Shown here: piece by piece, positions 12,174-20,651 of the stretch
Layout of the letters: each line of letters begins with the position of its first letter
Numbering within the stretch: position 1 is the stretch's first letter
Origin: Herbaspirillum sp. DW155
Lineage (GTDB): Bacteria; Pseudomonadota; Gammaproteobacteria; Burkholderiales; Burkholderiaceae_D
Direction of reading: 5' to 3'
DNA: 64,000 bases
NCBI RefSeq assembly: GCF_037076565.1
Contig: NZ_AP029028.1
Span: 2,294,001-2,358,000, forward strand
Notes under the pieces: model-generated
Database searches by the model: none
Told to the model about the DNA's origin: nothing
The model's input: only the letters and a program-made list of their open reading frames with translations
Position numbers and translations under genes: made by a program

Positions 12174-14747
12174 TCAGGCGCTTTCCTTCACACGCTGGTC
12201 GATATGGGCCAGCGCCTCTTCCACCTGGTCGATCAGGATCAGGCACAGGTCGCCGGGCTGCAGGGAAGCGAGGGCGGTATCGATGGCGAGGAATTCGCCG
12301 TTGATTTCCTTCACATCGCTGGTACGCTTGGCCCCTTGCAGGCCCTGACGCAGCAGCGCAATCACTTCGCCGTCTTCACGGCCGCGCTGGCACTGGTCCT
12401 GGTAGAGCACCACTTCATCGAAGGCATCGCCCAGCAGTTCGGTCTGGCGCGTGATGTCGACGTCGCGGCGGTCACCGGCCCCGCTGATGACCACCGAGCG
12501 GCGCTTGGCCGGCATGCTGTCGACGGCCTTGATCAGGGCCTGGATGGCATCCGGGTTGTGGCCGTAGTCGGCGATCAGGGTGGCGCCCTTGTAGTCGAAC
12601 AGGTTGAAGCGGCCCGGTGCGGTACCGCTGTCGCTGATGAAGCTGGCCAGGGCGCCGGTGATCTGTTCCCAGTCCAGGTTTAGCGCCCAGGCGGCACCCA
12701 CGGACGCCATCACGTTCTCGACCTGGAAGCCGATGGCGCCGCTGCGGGTCAGCGGAATGCCGGACAGCTTCAGGCGCTTTTCGAACGTGCCTTGTGCGGC
12801 CACGATGGCGTCGCCGTCGCGATAGACGATGCGATGGCCTTGCGCACGGTGCGTGGCCATGATCGGGTGGGCCGGGTCCAGTGCGAAGAAGGTCACCGAG
12901 CCGGGGCAGGAAGAGGCCATCTTGGAGACCATCGGGTCGGCCGCATTCAACACGGCAGTCCCCGTCGGCGCCACGTTCTCGACGATGACGCGCTTGACCA
13001 CGGCCAGGTCTTCCACGGTGCTGATGTAGGACAGGCCCAGGTGGTCGCCCATGCCGATGTTGGTGACCACGGCCACGGCGCAGCGGTCGAAGCCGAGCCC
13101 CTCGCGCAGCACCCCGCCACGGGCGGTTTCCAGCACGGCGGCATCCACATCCGGGTGGAACAGTACGTTGCGGGCGCTGCGCGGGCCGCTGCAGTCGCCG
13201 GTATCGGTACGCTGGCCGTCGATGTAGACGCCATCGGTATTGGTCATGCCCACGCGCAGGCCGGTCTTGGCCAGCAGGTGGGTGATCAGGCGCACGGTGG
13301 TGGTCTTGCCGTTGGTGCCGGCCACGGCCACGACCGGGATGCGGCCATCGTCGCCATCTTCATACATGGTCGAGATGATGGCTTCGCCCACATCACGCGC
13401 CTTGCCGTACGAGGGCGAGAGATGCATGCGCAGGCCGGGCGCGGCATTGACTTCGACGATGCCGCCGCCTTGTTCTTCCAGCGACATGTGCACCGAGTTG
13501 CAAACCACGTCCACGCCGCAGATATCGAGCCCGACCATCTGCGCCGCCGCGATGGCGCGTGCAGCGACGTCCGGGTGTACGTCATCGGTGACATCGGTGG
13601 CGGTACCGCCGGTGGAGAGGTTGGCATTGTTGCGCAGGACCACGCGCACGCCCTGGGCGGGGATGGCTTCCGGGTCCAGGTTCTGGCCGGCCAGCACCGA
13701 CAGGGCGATGTCGTCCAGGCGGATCTTGGTCAGCGAAGTCGCATGGCCGTCGCCGCGCAGCGGGTCGGCGTTGACCTGATCGATCAGCTGGCGGATGGTG
13801 TGCACGCCGTCGCCGATGACTTGCGGCGGATCGCGGCGGGCCGCCGCCACCAGGGTCTTGCCGATCACCAGCAGGCGGAAGTCGTGGCCGGGCAGGTAGC
13901 GTTCGACGATGACCTCATCGCTGATCAGGGCCGCATTGTTGAAGGCGCGGGTGATCTGTTCCGGGGTGCTGACGTTGACCGCCACGCCCTTGCCCTGGTT
14001 GCCGTCGAGCGGCTTGATGACCACGGCCGAGCCGATTTCCTCGGCCGCCTTGAGGGCATCTTCCACGGTCTCGACCACGCGGCCATTGGGCACCGGCACG
14101 CCGGCGGCGTGCAGCAGCATCTTGGTCAGGTCCTTGTCTTGCGCAATCGATTCGGCAATGGCGCTGGTGTTGCTGGTTTCGGCGGCCTGGATACGTTTCT
14201 GGCGGCTGCCCCAGCCGAATTGCACCATGCTGCCCTGGGTCAGGCGGCGATAGGGGATGCCGCGCTTGATGGCGGCGTTGACGATGGAGCCGGTCGAGGG
14301 GCCCAGGCGCACGTCCTCATCCAGTTCGCGGATGCGGGCCAGGGCGCCGGTGAGGTCGAAGGGCGTATCCGCCTGGGCGGCGCGCACCAGTTCCAGCGCC
14401 AGATCGAAGGCCAGGCGGCCGACTTCTTCTTCGCTGTATTCCACCACCACCTGATAGATGCCGGTATCGACGGTCGATACCGTGCGGCTGAAGGTCACCG
14501 GGCAGCCGGCCTGGCTTTGCAGTGCCAGGGCAGCGGCAGCCAGGGCGTGGGCCATGGAGACGACCTGCTTGCCGCCATCGGGTTCGAGGAAGCCGATCTG
14601 CGGGAAGCGGGCGCGCAGGCGCAGTTCGAAGCCGGGCATGTCATCGATGACGCGCTCGTTTTCCGGGCAGGAAACGATGGCTTCGATGGCAGTATGTCTG
14701 CTCCAGAGATTGGGGCCGCGCAGGGCGCGAATGCGGGATACGTCCAT
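12174..14747 (-). CDS. cphA: Cyanophycin synthetase CphA
   Basis: Non-ribosomal polymerase that builds cyanophycin (poly-aspartate backbone with arginine side chains) from Asp, Arg and ATP. It has 857 residues. Order: N-terminal cyanophycin-synthetase domain (LRGPNLWSRH onward), ATP-grasp domain that adds Asp (about 220-470, with VVIKPLDGNQGKGV and the metal-binding GGIVEVNAAPGL), then a Mur-ligase-like domain that adds Arg. The Mur-like part has P-loop GTNGKTTT from about 477 and a complete C-terminal subdomain (IADYGHNPDAIQAL, ISGAGDRRDVD). ATG 14747 is chosen because AGGA lies 10 bases upstream; an in-frame TTG at 14753 is the alternative. It is 53 bases downstream of cphA' on the same strand and ends at a strong terminator. 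Confidence 0.96.
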   Translation of the reverse strand: MDVSRIRALRGPNLWSRHTAIEAIVSCPENERVIDDMPGFELRLRARFPQIGFLEPDGGKQVVSMAHALAAAALALQSQAGCPVTFSRTVSTVDTGIYQVVVEYSEEEVGRLAFDLALELVRAAQADTPFDLTGALARIRELDEDVRLGPSTGSIVNAAIKRGIPYRRLTQGSMVQFGWGSRQKRIQAAETSNTSAIAESIAQDKDLTKMLLHAAGVPVPNGRVVETVEDALKAAEEIGSAVVIKPLDGNQGKGVAVNVSTPEQITRAFNNAALISDEVIVERYLPGHDFRLLVIGKTLVAAARRDPPQVIGDGVHTIRQLIDQVNADPLRGDGHATSLTKIRLDDIALSVLAGQNLDPEAIPAQGVRVVLRNNANLSTGGTATDVTDDVHPDVAARAIAAAQMVGLDICGVDVVCNSVHMSLEEQGGGIVEVNAAPGLRMHLSPSYGKARDVGEAIISTMYEDGDDGRIPVVAVAGTNGKTTTVRLITHLLAKTGLRVGMTNTDGVYIDGQRTDTGDCSGPRSARNVLFHPDVDAAVLETARGGVLREGLGFDRCAVAVVTNIGMGDHLGLSYISTVEDLAVVKRVIVENVAPTGTAVLNAADPMVSKMASSCPGSVTFFALDPAHPIMATHRAQGHRIVYRDGDAIVAAQGTFEKRLKLSGIPLTRSGAIGFQVENVMASVGAAWALNLDWEQITGALASFISDSGTAPGRFNLFDYKGATLIADYGHNPDAIQALIKAVDSMPAKRRSVVISGAGDRRDVDITRQTELLGDAFDEVVLYQDQCQRGREDGEVIALLRQGLQGAKRTSDVKEINGEFLAIDTALASLQPGDLCLILIDQVEEALAHIDQRVKESA

Positions 14748-14800
14748 GGACAATTTTTCCTAGGTGTCTCTTGATCTTGAATCGGTCAGGCGTGCCGGGC

Positions 14801-16999
14801 TCAGGCCGCCTGGCTCTTGAACTTCAGGCCTTGCTCTTCGGCGCGTTCGGTACCGAACAGCTCGATGCCGGCACGGATCACCTCGGGTCCGATGCCCAGC
14901 GCCCAGGCGGCACCGACGGCGGCCAGCACGTTCTCGACCTGGTAGGCGACGGCGCCGTTTTCGGTCAGCGGGATGGCATCCACCGAGCTGACCTTGCACT
15001 GGCGCTGGCCATCGGCCTGGATCAGGTCGCCATCGCGCAGGAACACGGCACGACCGCCTTCCTTCAGGTGGCTGGCCAGCAGTTCGGAAGCCGGATCGGT
15101 GCTGAAGAAGATGACTTCGCCATCGCACAGCTGGGCCATGTCGGCCACCAGCGGGTCGTCGGCATTGAGCACGGCGGCGCCTTCGGGCAGTACCAGATCG
15201 ACCTGGGTGCGCTTGACCTTGGTGGCGATCTGCTCGGCGTTCTCGATGTAGAACTCGGGCAGGCTGTCGGTGGGATCGATGTTGGCGACCACGCCGACCA
15301 GGCAGCGGTCATAGGCCAGGCCTTCGGCCAGGATGGCGGCGCTGCCGTTCTCGAACACGGCGGCTTCCACCGCGCGGTTCAACAGCACGCGATGGGCGGC
15401 GTCCCAGGTGGCGCGGTTGCCGCGCTCGATCTGGCGTTCGCCGAAATACAGGCCTTCGCCGCAGGCCAGGCCCACGTGCTTGCCCGACAGATGCACGATG
15501 CGCGCGATCAGGCGGGCGATGGTGGTCTTGCCGTGGGTGCCGGTGACGCCGACGATGGGGATGCGACCGTTTTCTTCCGGGCCGAACAGGTTGTCGATGA
15601 TGGCTTCGCCGACCGGACGCGGCTTGCCGTCCGAGGGCTTCAGATGCATCAGCAGGCCGGGGCCGGCGTTGACCTCGACGATGGCGCCGCCCTGGTCTTG
15701 CAGCGGACGGGAAATGTCTTCGGCCACGATGTCCACGCCGGCGATGTCCAGGCCGACGATGCGCGCGGCCAGCGAGGCGGCAGCGGCCACGCTCGGGTGC
15801 ACCAGGTCGGTGATGTCGGAGGAAACGTTGCCATTGCGCAGCAGCAGGATGCGGCGACCGGCAGCGGGCACCGATTCGGTGGTCAGGTTCTGGCGCTGCA
15901 GTTCCAGCGCGGCGGCCGGTTCACGGTCCAGCAGCACCGGGTCCAGCAGGTGTTCTTCCAGCAGGCCGCGGCGCGGATCGCGGTTCAGTTCGTCCAGCAG
16001 ATCCTGCACGGTGGACTTGCCATCGCCGACGATGAAGATCGGTTCACCACGGGCGGCGGCGGCCAGCTTGCCGCCGACGATCAGCAGGCGGTGTTCCAGG
16101 CCCGGGATGAAGCGTTCGACCAGCACGCCGCTGCCTTCTTCCAGCGCGACCTTGAAGGCGGTCTCGATTTCCTCGCGGGTATTCAAGTTGATGAAGACGC
16201 CACGGCCGTGGTTGGCATCGCAGGGCTTGACCACCACCGGCAGGCCGATGTCCTGGGCGGCATCCCAGGCGTCTTCCGGGCTGTCCACCAGGCGGCCTTC
16301 GGGGACCGGCACGCCGCAGGTTTCCAGCAGCGACTTGGTGAGGTCCTTGTCACGCGAGATGCCTTCGGCAATCGCGCCGGTCTGGTCGGATTCGGCGGTC
16401 CAGATGCGGCGCGACTTGCAGCCGTGGCCCAGTTGCACCAGGTTGCCTTCGGAGAGGCGGATGGTGGGGATGCGGCGCTCGTCGGCGGCGTCCACGATGC
16501 AAGCGGTGCTGGGACCGAGGCACAGGCGGTCGACCATGCGGCGCAGCTTGCGCAGGGTGGCATCGAGGTCGTACGGCTGATCTTCGATGGCGGCCATCAC
16601 CAGGTCGCGGGCGGCGAAGAGCGCTGCGCGGGTGACCGTTTCATGGCGGGCGCGCACCACCACCTTGTAGACGCCGCGCACATTGGTCTCGCGCGCCTTG
16701 CCGAAGCCGCCGGGCAGGCCGGCCAGGTTCTGCAGTTCCAGCGTGACATGTTCCAGGATGTGGCCGGGCCAGGTGCCTTCATGCAGGCGACGTACGAAGC
16801 CGCCGCGTTCTTCATAGCTGCAGCGGTGTTCGATCAGGGTCGGTAGCCAGGTGGTCAGGCGGTCGACGAAGCCGGGAATGGTATTGGAGGGAAAGTCTTC
16901 CAGTTCGCCGATATCGATCCACACTTCGAGCGCGGAACGGTAGGTCCAGATGTTGGGGCCCTTGAGATTCAGGAAACGGAGGAATTCGATGTTTTTCAT
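14801..16999 (-). CDS. cphA': Cyanophycin synthetase-like protein CphA' lacking the C-terminal Mur ligase subdomain
   Basis: A paralogue of the adjacent cphA, 732 residues. It keeps the N-terminal domain (LNLKGPNIWTYR), the ATP-grasp domain (VVVKPCDANHGRGV, GGAIVEVNAGPGLLMHL) and the Mur-like P-loop GTHGKTTI (from about 487). It stops about where CphA continues with its last roughly 140 residues, so the terminal Mur subdomain (GHNPDA region in CphA) is absent. This is an orderly end, not a frameshift: the divergent tail residues EEQGLKFKSQAA precede the stop. Tandem cphA'/cphA pairs are known in other betaproteobacteria, and cyanobacterial CphA2 is also shortened. Whether this copy is an independent ligase, a dipeptide polymerase or a partner of CphA cannot be told here. 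ATG 16999 gives the family N-terminus MKNIEFLRFLNLKGPN. Confidence 0.9.
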   Translation of the reverse strand: MKNIEFLRFLNLKGPNIWTYRSALEVWIDIGELEDFPSNTIPGFVDRLTTWLPTLIEHRCSYEERGGFVRRLHEGTWPGHILEHVTLELQNLAGLPGGFGKARETNVRGVYKVVVRARHETVTRAALFAARDLVMAAIEDQPYDLDATLRKLRRMVDRLCLGPSTACIVDAADERRIPTIRLSEGNLVQLGHGCKSRRIWTAESDQTGAIAEGISRDKDLTKSLLETCGVPVPEGRLVDSPEDAWDAAQDIGLPVVVKPCDANHGRGVFINLNTREEIETAFKVALEEGSGVLVERFIPGLEHRLLIVGGKLAAAARGEPIFIVGDGKSTVQDLLDELNRDPRRGLLEEHLLDPVLLDREPAAALELQRQNLTTESVPAAGRRILLLRNGNVSSDITDLVHPSVAAAASLAARIVGLDIAGVDIVAEDISRPLQDQGGAIVEVNAGPGLLMHLKPSDGKPRPVGEAIIDNLFGPEENGRIPIVGVTGTHGKTTIARLIARIVHLSGKHVGLACGEGLYFGERQIERGNRATWDAAHRVLLNRAVEAAVFENGSAAILAEGLAYDRCLVGVVANIDPTDSLPEFYIENAEQIATKVKRTQVDLVLPEGAAVLNADDPLVADMAQLCDGEVIFFSTDPASELLASHLKEGGRAVFLRDGDLIQADGQRQCKVSSVDAIPLTENGAVAYQVENVLAAVGAAWALGIGPEVIRAGIELFGTERAEEQGLKFKSQAA

Positions 17000-17677
17000 G
17001 TGTGGTGGGGAGTCCGCTGTAGTTGCCCAAGGCGCCTGAGACCGTTGGCCGATCCGGGCCGCATCGGCCGTACCAGGGCGCCGTCCGGCAAAGCCGGTCA
17101 GCGCCCTGTCAGAATAACGCATGGATCAGTAACGCGCAGCGCGGCTTTTGGTTTACTGCATTTGTCGTATGCAATAAATGAATGAAAGATGAGATTGCCT
17201 CAAAGAAAACGATCAGCGCGCCTGTTGCATGGGGGAAGAACAGAGCGGCGCGGGCGAAATGCGGGGTTCATCGGGCAGGCAGAGGGGAAAAGGGTGGATA
17301 TGAACGATATTGTCGCAGACTGTCCCGCTGCCGTGGCAATGGGGGCATAAAAAACCGCGGGCTGCTTGTCTTGCTGCAGGCATGTGAAGATGTTGGCGCT
17401 CCGGCCATTCGCATTGAGCGGGAATCTTCATAGCTGTGCGGTAGCGAATGAACATCCCGGTACACCGTTTGGTGCGCTCTCGCGTTATCGGAAGGGCGGC
17501 CACAGATGGGCACGCAGATCGTCGATGGGGAACGGGGGACGCTGCGCTATAATCGCGCGCTGCCCGTTGGCACATCCCTGCAGGCATCAAGACAACAGGT
17601 CCGGCGAGACCTGAACTCCCTCGAATACTCAAATACCTAGCCAAACTGCTCGCTTCGGGCCTCAACGTTGCCGTTAC
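17000..17677. other. Divergent control region between cphA' and the ABC transporter gene
   Basis: About 680 bases with no credible gene; open frames (for example 17182-17433) lack protein character and a ribosome binding site. A perfect TATAAT lies at 17548-17553 facing the transporter. Facing cphA' I see AT-rich patches around 17150-17185 but no well-spaced promoter. The size suggests regulated divergent expression of polymer synthesis and transporter genes. Confidence 0.5.
17548..17553 (+). promoter_or_regulatory. -10 box of the probable ABC transporter promoter
   Basis: Perfect TATAAT followed by a CGCGCGC discriminator. No -35 match lies at 16-18 bases, so an activator may be needed. The implied leader is about 115 bases. 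Confidence 0.4.
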
Positions 17678-19954
17678 ATGACTACTGACTCAATACCTTC
17701 CGCGACCGCCAGCCTGCCCGAGCGCTGGCAAACGGAAACTGCTGCCCGCCTGGCGCCCGGTGAATCCGTGCTGGCCTGGCTGGAGCTGGACCTGGACGCC
17801 CAGCTGCACTTCAAGTCCTCGCTGGTGGTGGCCACCGACCAGCGCCTGCTGGCCGCGGCCCCGGACGGACAGACATGGCAGGACTGGCCCTATCGCCCCG
17901 CGCTGCAACTGAAGCATGCCGACCACGCCGGCGTGGGCACGCTGGAACTGTGCGACGGTGCCGGCCGCCTGGCCGCCTGGCGTTATACCCTGGCGCAGAA
18001 CCCGCAGGCGCTGCGCCTGATCAAGCTGTTCGAGCAGCAGCGCGAACTGCTGGCCTCGGGCGTGCGGGCCGAGGAAGAAGGTGACGTCTGCCCGACCTGC
18101 AAGGCCGTGCTGCCCGAAGGCCAGGAAACCTGTGCCATCTGCCCCGAGACCAAGGAAGCGCCGCCTTCCACCTGGGCGCTGTTCCGCCTGTCGCGCTTTG
18201 CCAAGCCCTACAAGGGCTCGCTGCTGCTGGGCTTCCTGCTGACGCTGGCCTCCACCGCCGCCACGCTGGTGCCGCCGTACATGACGATGCCGCTGATGGA
18301 CAACGTGTTGATCCCGTTCCAGAACGGCGCCCCCATCGATACCCATCTGGCCACGCTCTACCTGTCGGGCCTGCTGGGTGCGGCATTGCTGGCCTGGGGC
18401 CTGGGCTGGGCACGGACCTATATCCTGGCGCTGGTCTCGGAGCGCATCGGCGCGGACCTGCGCACCACCACCTATGCCCACCTGTTGCGGCTGTCGCAGG
18501 AATATTTCGGCGGCAAGCGCACCGGCGACCTGATGGCGCGCATCGGATCGGAGACCGACCGCATCTGCGTGTTCCTGTCGCTGCATCTGCTGGATTTCGC
18601 CATCGACGTGTTGATGATCATCATGACGGCGGCCATCCTGATCTCCATCAATCCCTGGCTGGCGCTGGTGACCCTGCTGCCGCTGCCCTTCATCGCCTGG
18701 ATGATCCACGTGGTGCGCGACCGCCTGCGTCACGGCTTCGAGAAGATCGACCGCATCTGGTCGGAAGTGACCAATGTGCTGGCCGATACCATCCCCGGCA
18801 TCCGCGTGGTGAAGGCCTTTGCGCAGGAAAAGCGCGAAGTGGCGCGTTTCCGTGAGGCCAACCGCCACAACCTGATGGTCAATGACCGGGTGAACAAGAT
18901 CTGGTCGCTGTTCACCCCGACCGTGACTTTCCTGACCGAAGTGGGCTTGCTGGTGGTCTGGGTGTTCGGGATCTGGCAGGTCTCCAGCAACCAGATCACG
19001 GTGGGTGTGCTGACCGCCTTCCTGGCTTATATCAGCCGCTTCTATACCCGCCTGGATTCGATGAGCCGCATCGTTTCGGTCACGCAGAAGGCCGCGGCCG
19101 GCGCCAAGCGCATCTTCGACATCCTGGATCACGTCTCCAGCGTGCCGGAGCCGGCCAATCCGGTGCACCTGGAGAAGGTGCAGGGCGCCATCGAAGTGCG
19201 CAACATCGGCTTCCGCTATGGCAACCGTGCGGTGATCCGCAACATGAGCCTGTCCATTGCGCCGGGCGAGATGATCGGTCTGGTCGGCCACAGCGGTTCG
19301 GGCAAGTCCACCATGGTGAACCTGATCTGCCGCTTTTATGATGTCTCCGAAGGCGCGATCCGCATCGATGGCGTGGACATCCGTTCGCTGCCGATTTCCG
19401 AATACCGCCGCAACATCGGTCTGGTGCTGCAGGAACCCTTCCTGTTCTTCGGCACCATTGCCGAGAACATCGCCTACGGCAAGCCGGAAGCCACCCGTGA
19501 GGAAATCATCGCCGCCGCCCGTGCCGCCCACGCGCATGAATTCATCCTGCGCCTGCCGCAGGGGTATGACTCGCTGGTGGGCGAGCGCGGCCAGGCCTTG
19601 TCAGGCGGTGAACGCCAGCGCATCTCGATTGCGCGCGCACTGCTGATCGACCCGCGCATCCTGATCCTGGATGAGGCCACGTCCTCGGTCGATACCACCA
19701 CCGAAAAGGAAATCCAGAAGGCGCTGGACAACCTGGTGCAAGGCCGTACCACGATCGCCATCGCCCACCGCCTGTCCACGCTGCGCAAGGCCGATCGTCT
19801 GGTGGTGCTGGATCGCGGCCAGGTGGTCGAGGTCGGCAATCACGAAGAACTGATGGCCCGTGAAGGGCATTACTACAAGCTCTACCAGGCACAGGCGCGC
19901 AATCCTGACGGCGAGGCCGAGGTCTCGGTGAGCGAAGAAGAGAAGGGTGAATAA
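17678..19954 (+). CDS. ABC half-transporter of the cyanophycin locus, with N-terminal extra domain and zinc ribbon
   Basis: Exporter-type fusion of membrane and ATPase domains, 758 residues. Residues about 1-135 form a cytoplasmic domain resembling a bacterial PH-like fold (LAPGESVLAWLELDLDAQ, VVATDQRLLAAAP). A CxxC-x10-CxxC zinc-ribbon candidate follows (Cys138, 141, 152, 155). The six-helix type I exporter domain spans about 180-470. The nucleotide-binding domain has Walker A GHSGSGKST (about 537), signature LSGGERQR (about 642), Walker B ILILDEATSS and the switch His in AIAHRLS. Like MsbA it should work as a homodimer. Substrate is unknown. Association of this transporter type with cyanophycin genes and a DUF1854 gene has been noted in betaproteobacteria (family knowledge); its role in cyanophycin metabolism is inferred from position only. 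Confidence 0.88.
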   Translation: MTTDSIPSATASLPERWQTETAARLAPGESVLAWLELDLDAQLHFKSSLVVATDQRLLAAAPDGQTWQDWPYRPALQLKHADHAGVGTLELCDGAGRLAAWRYTLAQNPQALRLIKLFEQQRELLASGVRAEEEGDVCPTCKAVLPEGQETCAICPETKEAPPSTWALFRLSRFAKPYKGSLLLGFLLTLASTAATLVPPYMTMPLMDNVLIPFQNGAPIDTHLATLYLSGLLGAALLAWGLGWARTYILALVSERIGADLRTTTYAHLLRLSQEYFGGKRTGDLMARIGSETDRICVFLSLHLLDFAIDVLMIIMTAAILISINPWLALVTLLPLPFIAWMIHVVRDRLRHGFEKIDRIWSEVTNVLADTIPGIRVVKAFAQEKREVARFREANRHNLMVNDRVNKIWSLFTPTVTFLTEVGLLVVWVFGIWQVSSNQITVGVLTAFLAYISRFYTRLDSMSRIVSVTQKAAAGAKRIFDILDHVSSVPEPANPVHLEKVQGAIEVRNIGFRYGNRAVIRNMSLSIAPGEMIGLVGHSGSGKSTMVNLICRFYDVSEGAIRIDGVDIRSLPISEYRRNIGLVLQEPFLFFGTIAENIAYGKPEATREEIIAAARAAHAHEFILRLPQGYDSLVGERGQALSGGERQRISIARALLIDPRILILDEATSSVDTTTEKEIQKALDNLVQGRTTIAIAHRLSTLRKADRLVVLDRGQVVEVGNHEELMAREGHYYKLYQAQARNPDGEAEVSVSEEEKGE

Positions 19955-19957
19955 GCC

Positions 19958-20443
19958 ATGAGCACTCTGATGAATTCTGCCCAAACCTTCACTTTGGAAC
20001 GCAACGCTTTTGGACGTCTGGTGCTGACCGACGCCCAGGGCGGCCTGCACGAGCACGTGATTCCGGTGCGTGCATTTCCGATCACATCGCCTGAACGCGG
20101 CCTTTCTCTGGTCAGCAGCGACGGCCATGAGCTGGCCTGGATCGATACCCTGGACGAAGTGGATGCCCCGACGCGCCGCCTGATCGAGGAAGAACTGGCC
20201 AGCCGCGAATTCATGCCGGAGATCCAGCGCATCGTCAGCGTCTCCACCTTTGCCACGCCCAGCGACTGGACCGTGCAGACCACGCGCGGCACCACCACCT
20301 TCACGCTCAAGGGCGAGGAAGATATCCGTCGTCTGGCGGCACCGGCCTTGCTGATTGCGGACAGCCACGGCATCCAGTTCCTGATCCGCGACCAGAAGGC
20401 GCTGGACAAGCACAGCCGCAAGATACTGGATCGTTTCCTCTGA
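19958..20443 (+). CDS. DUF1854 family protein of the cyanophycin locus
   Basis: Small soluble protein of 161 residues, no signal peptide or membrane segment. Features include HEHVIPVRAFPITSPERGLSLVSSDGHELAWIDTLDEV and a C-terminal half (LLIADSHGIQFLIRDQKALDKHSRKILDRFL) typical of DUF1854. It starts 3 bases after the transporter stop, so the two are surely one operon and probably translationally coupled. The molecular role is not known. A soluble partner or regulator of the transporter, or a granule-associated protein, is possible but only inferred from position. Confidence 0.85.
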   Translation: MSTLMNSAQTFTLERNAFGRLVLTDAQGGLHEHVIPVRAFPITSPERGLSLVSSDGHELAWIDTLDEVDAPTRRLIEEELASREFMPEIQRIVSVSTFATPSDWTVQTTRGTTTFTLKGEEDIRRLAAPALLIADSHGIQFLIRDQKALDKHSRKILDRFL

Positions 20444-20474
20444 TCTCAGGACGGCCGGGCGGTCCATCAACCTG

Positions 20475-20571
20475 CCGTTCGTCCTGAGTAGCGGCGGCAT
20501 CGCCGCGTATCGAAGGCGTACGGACGCTGCGCCTTCGATACGGGCCTTGCGGCCCTACTCAGGATGAACGG
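20475..20571. repeat. Palindromic intergenic element able to fold as a four-way junction
   Basis: Outer arms CCGTTCGTCCTGAGTAG (20475-20491) and CTACTCAGGATGAACGG (20555-20571) pair over 17 bases with one mismatch. Inside are a small hairpin CGGCG-GCAT-CGCCG, a perfect 13-base stem CGTATCGAAGGCG (20506-20518) with CGCCTTCGATACG (20530-20542), and a second small hairpin GGGCC-TTGC-GGCCC. Together they make a cloverleaf. Elements of this TTCGTCCTGAGTAG type are dispersed intergenically in several betaproteobacteria, as far as I recall. Only one copy is in this window. Confidence 0.8.
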
Positions 20572-20604
20572 TGCCTTATTGATATCGAATGACGAACACA
20601 TAAA

Positions 20605-20638
20605 GGCCCTGATTTTTCGATCAGGGTCTTTGTTTTTT
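20605..20638 (+). terminator. Rho-independent terminator of the ABC transporter-DUF1854 operon
   Basis: Stem CCCTGAT (20607-20613) with ATCAGGG (20620-20626), loop TTTTCG, then TCTTTGTTTTTT. Confidence 0.85.
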
Positions 20639-20651
20639 GGTCATGTGCTGC

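Noticed and set aside
12174-16999. Frameshift explaining the short CphA'
   Set aside because: The reading frame ends with its own divergent tail and a clean gap to cphA; no continuation of the missing subdomain is found in the other frames of the 53-base gap.
17182-17433. Short plus-strand frame in the cphA' control region
   Set aside because: No ribosome binding site, no codon bias, and it lies in a divergent promoter region.
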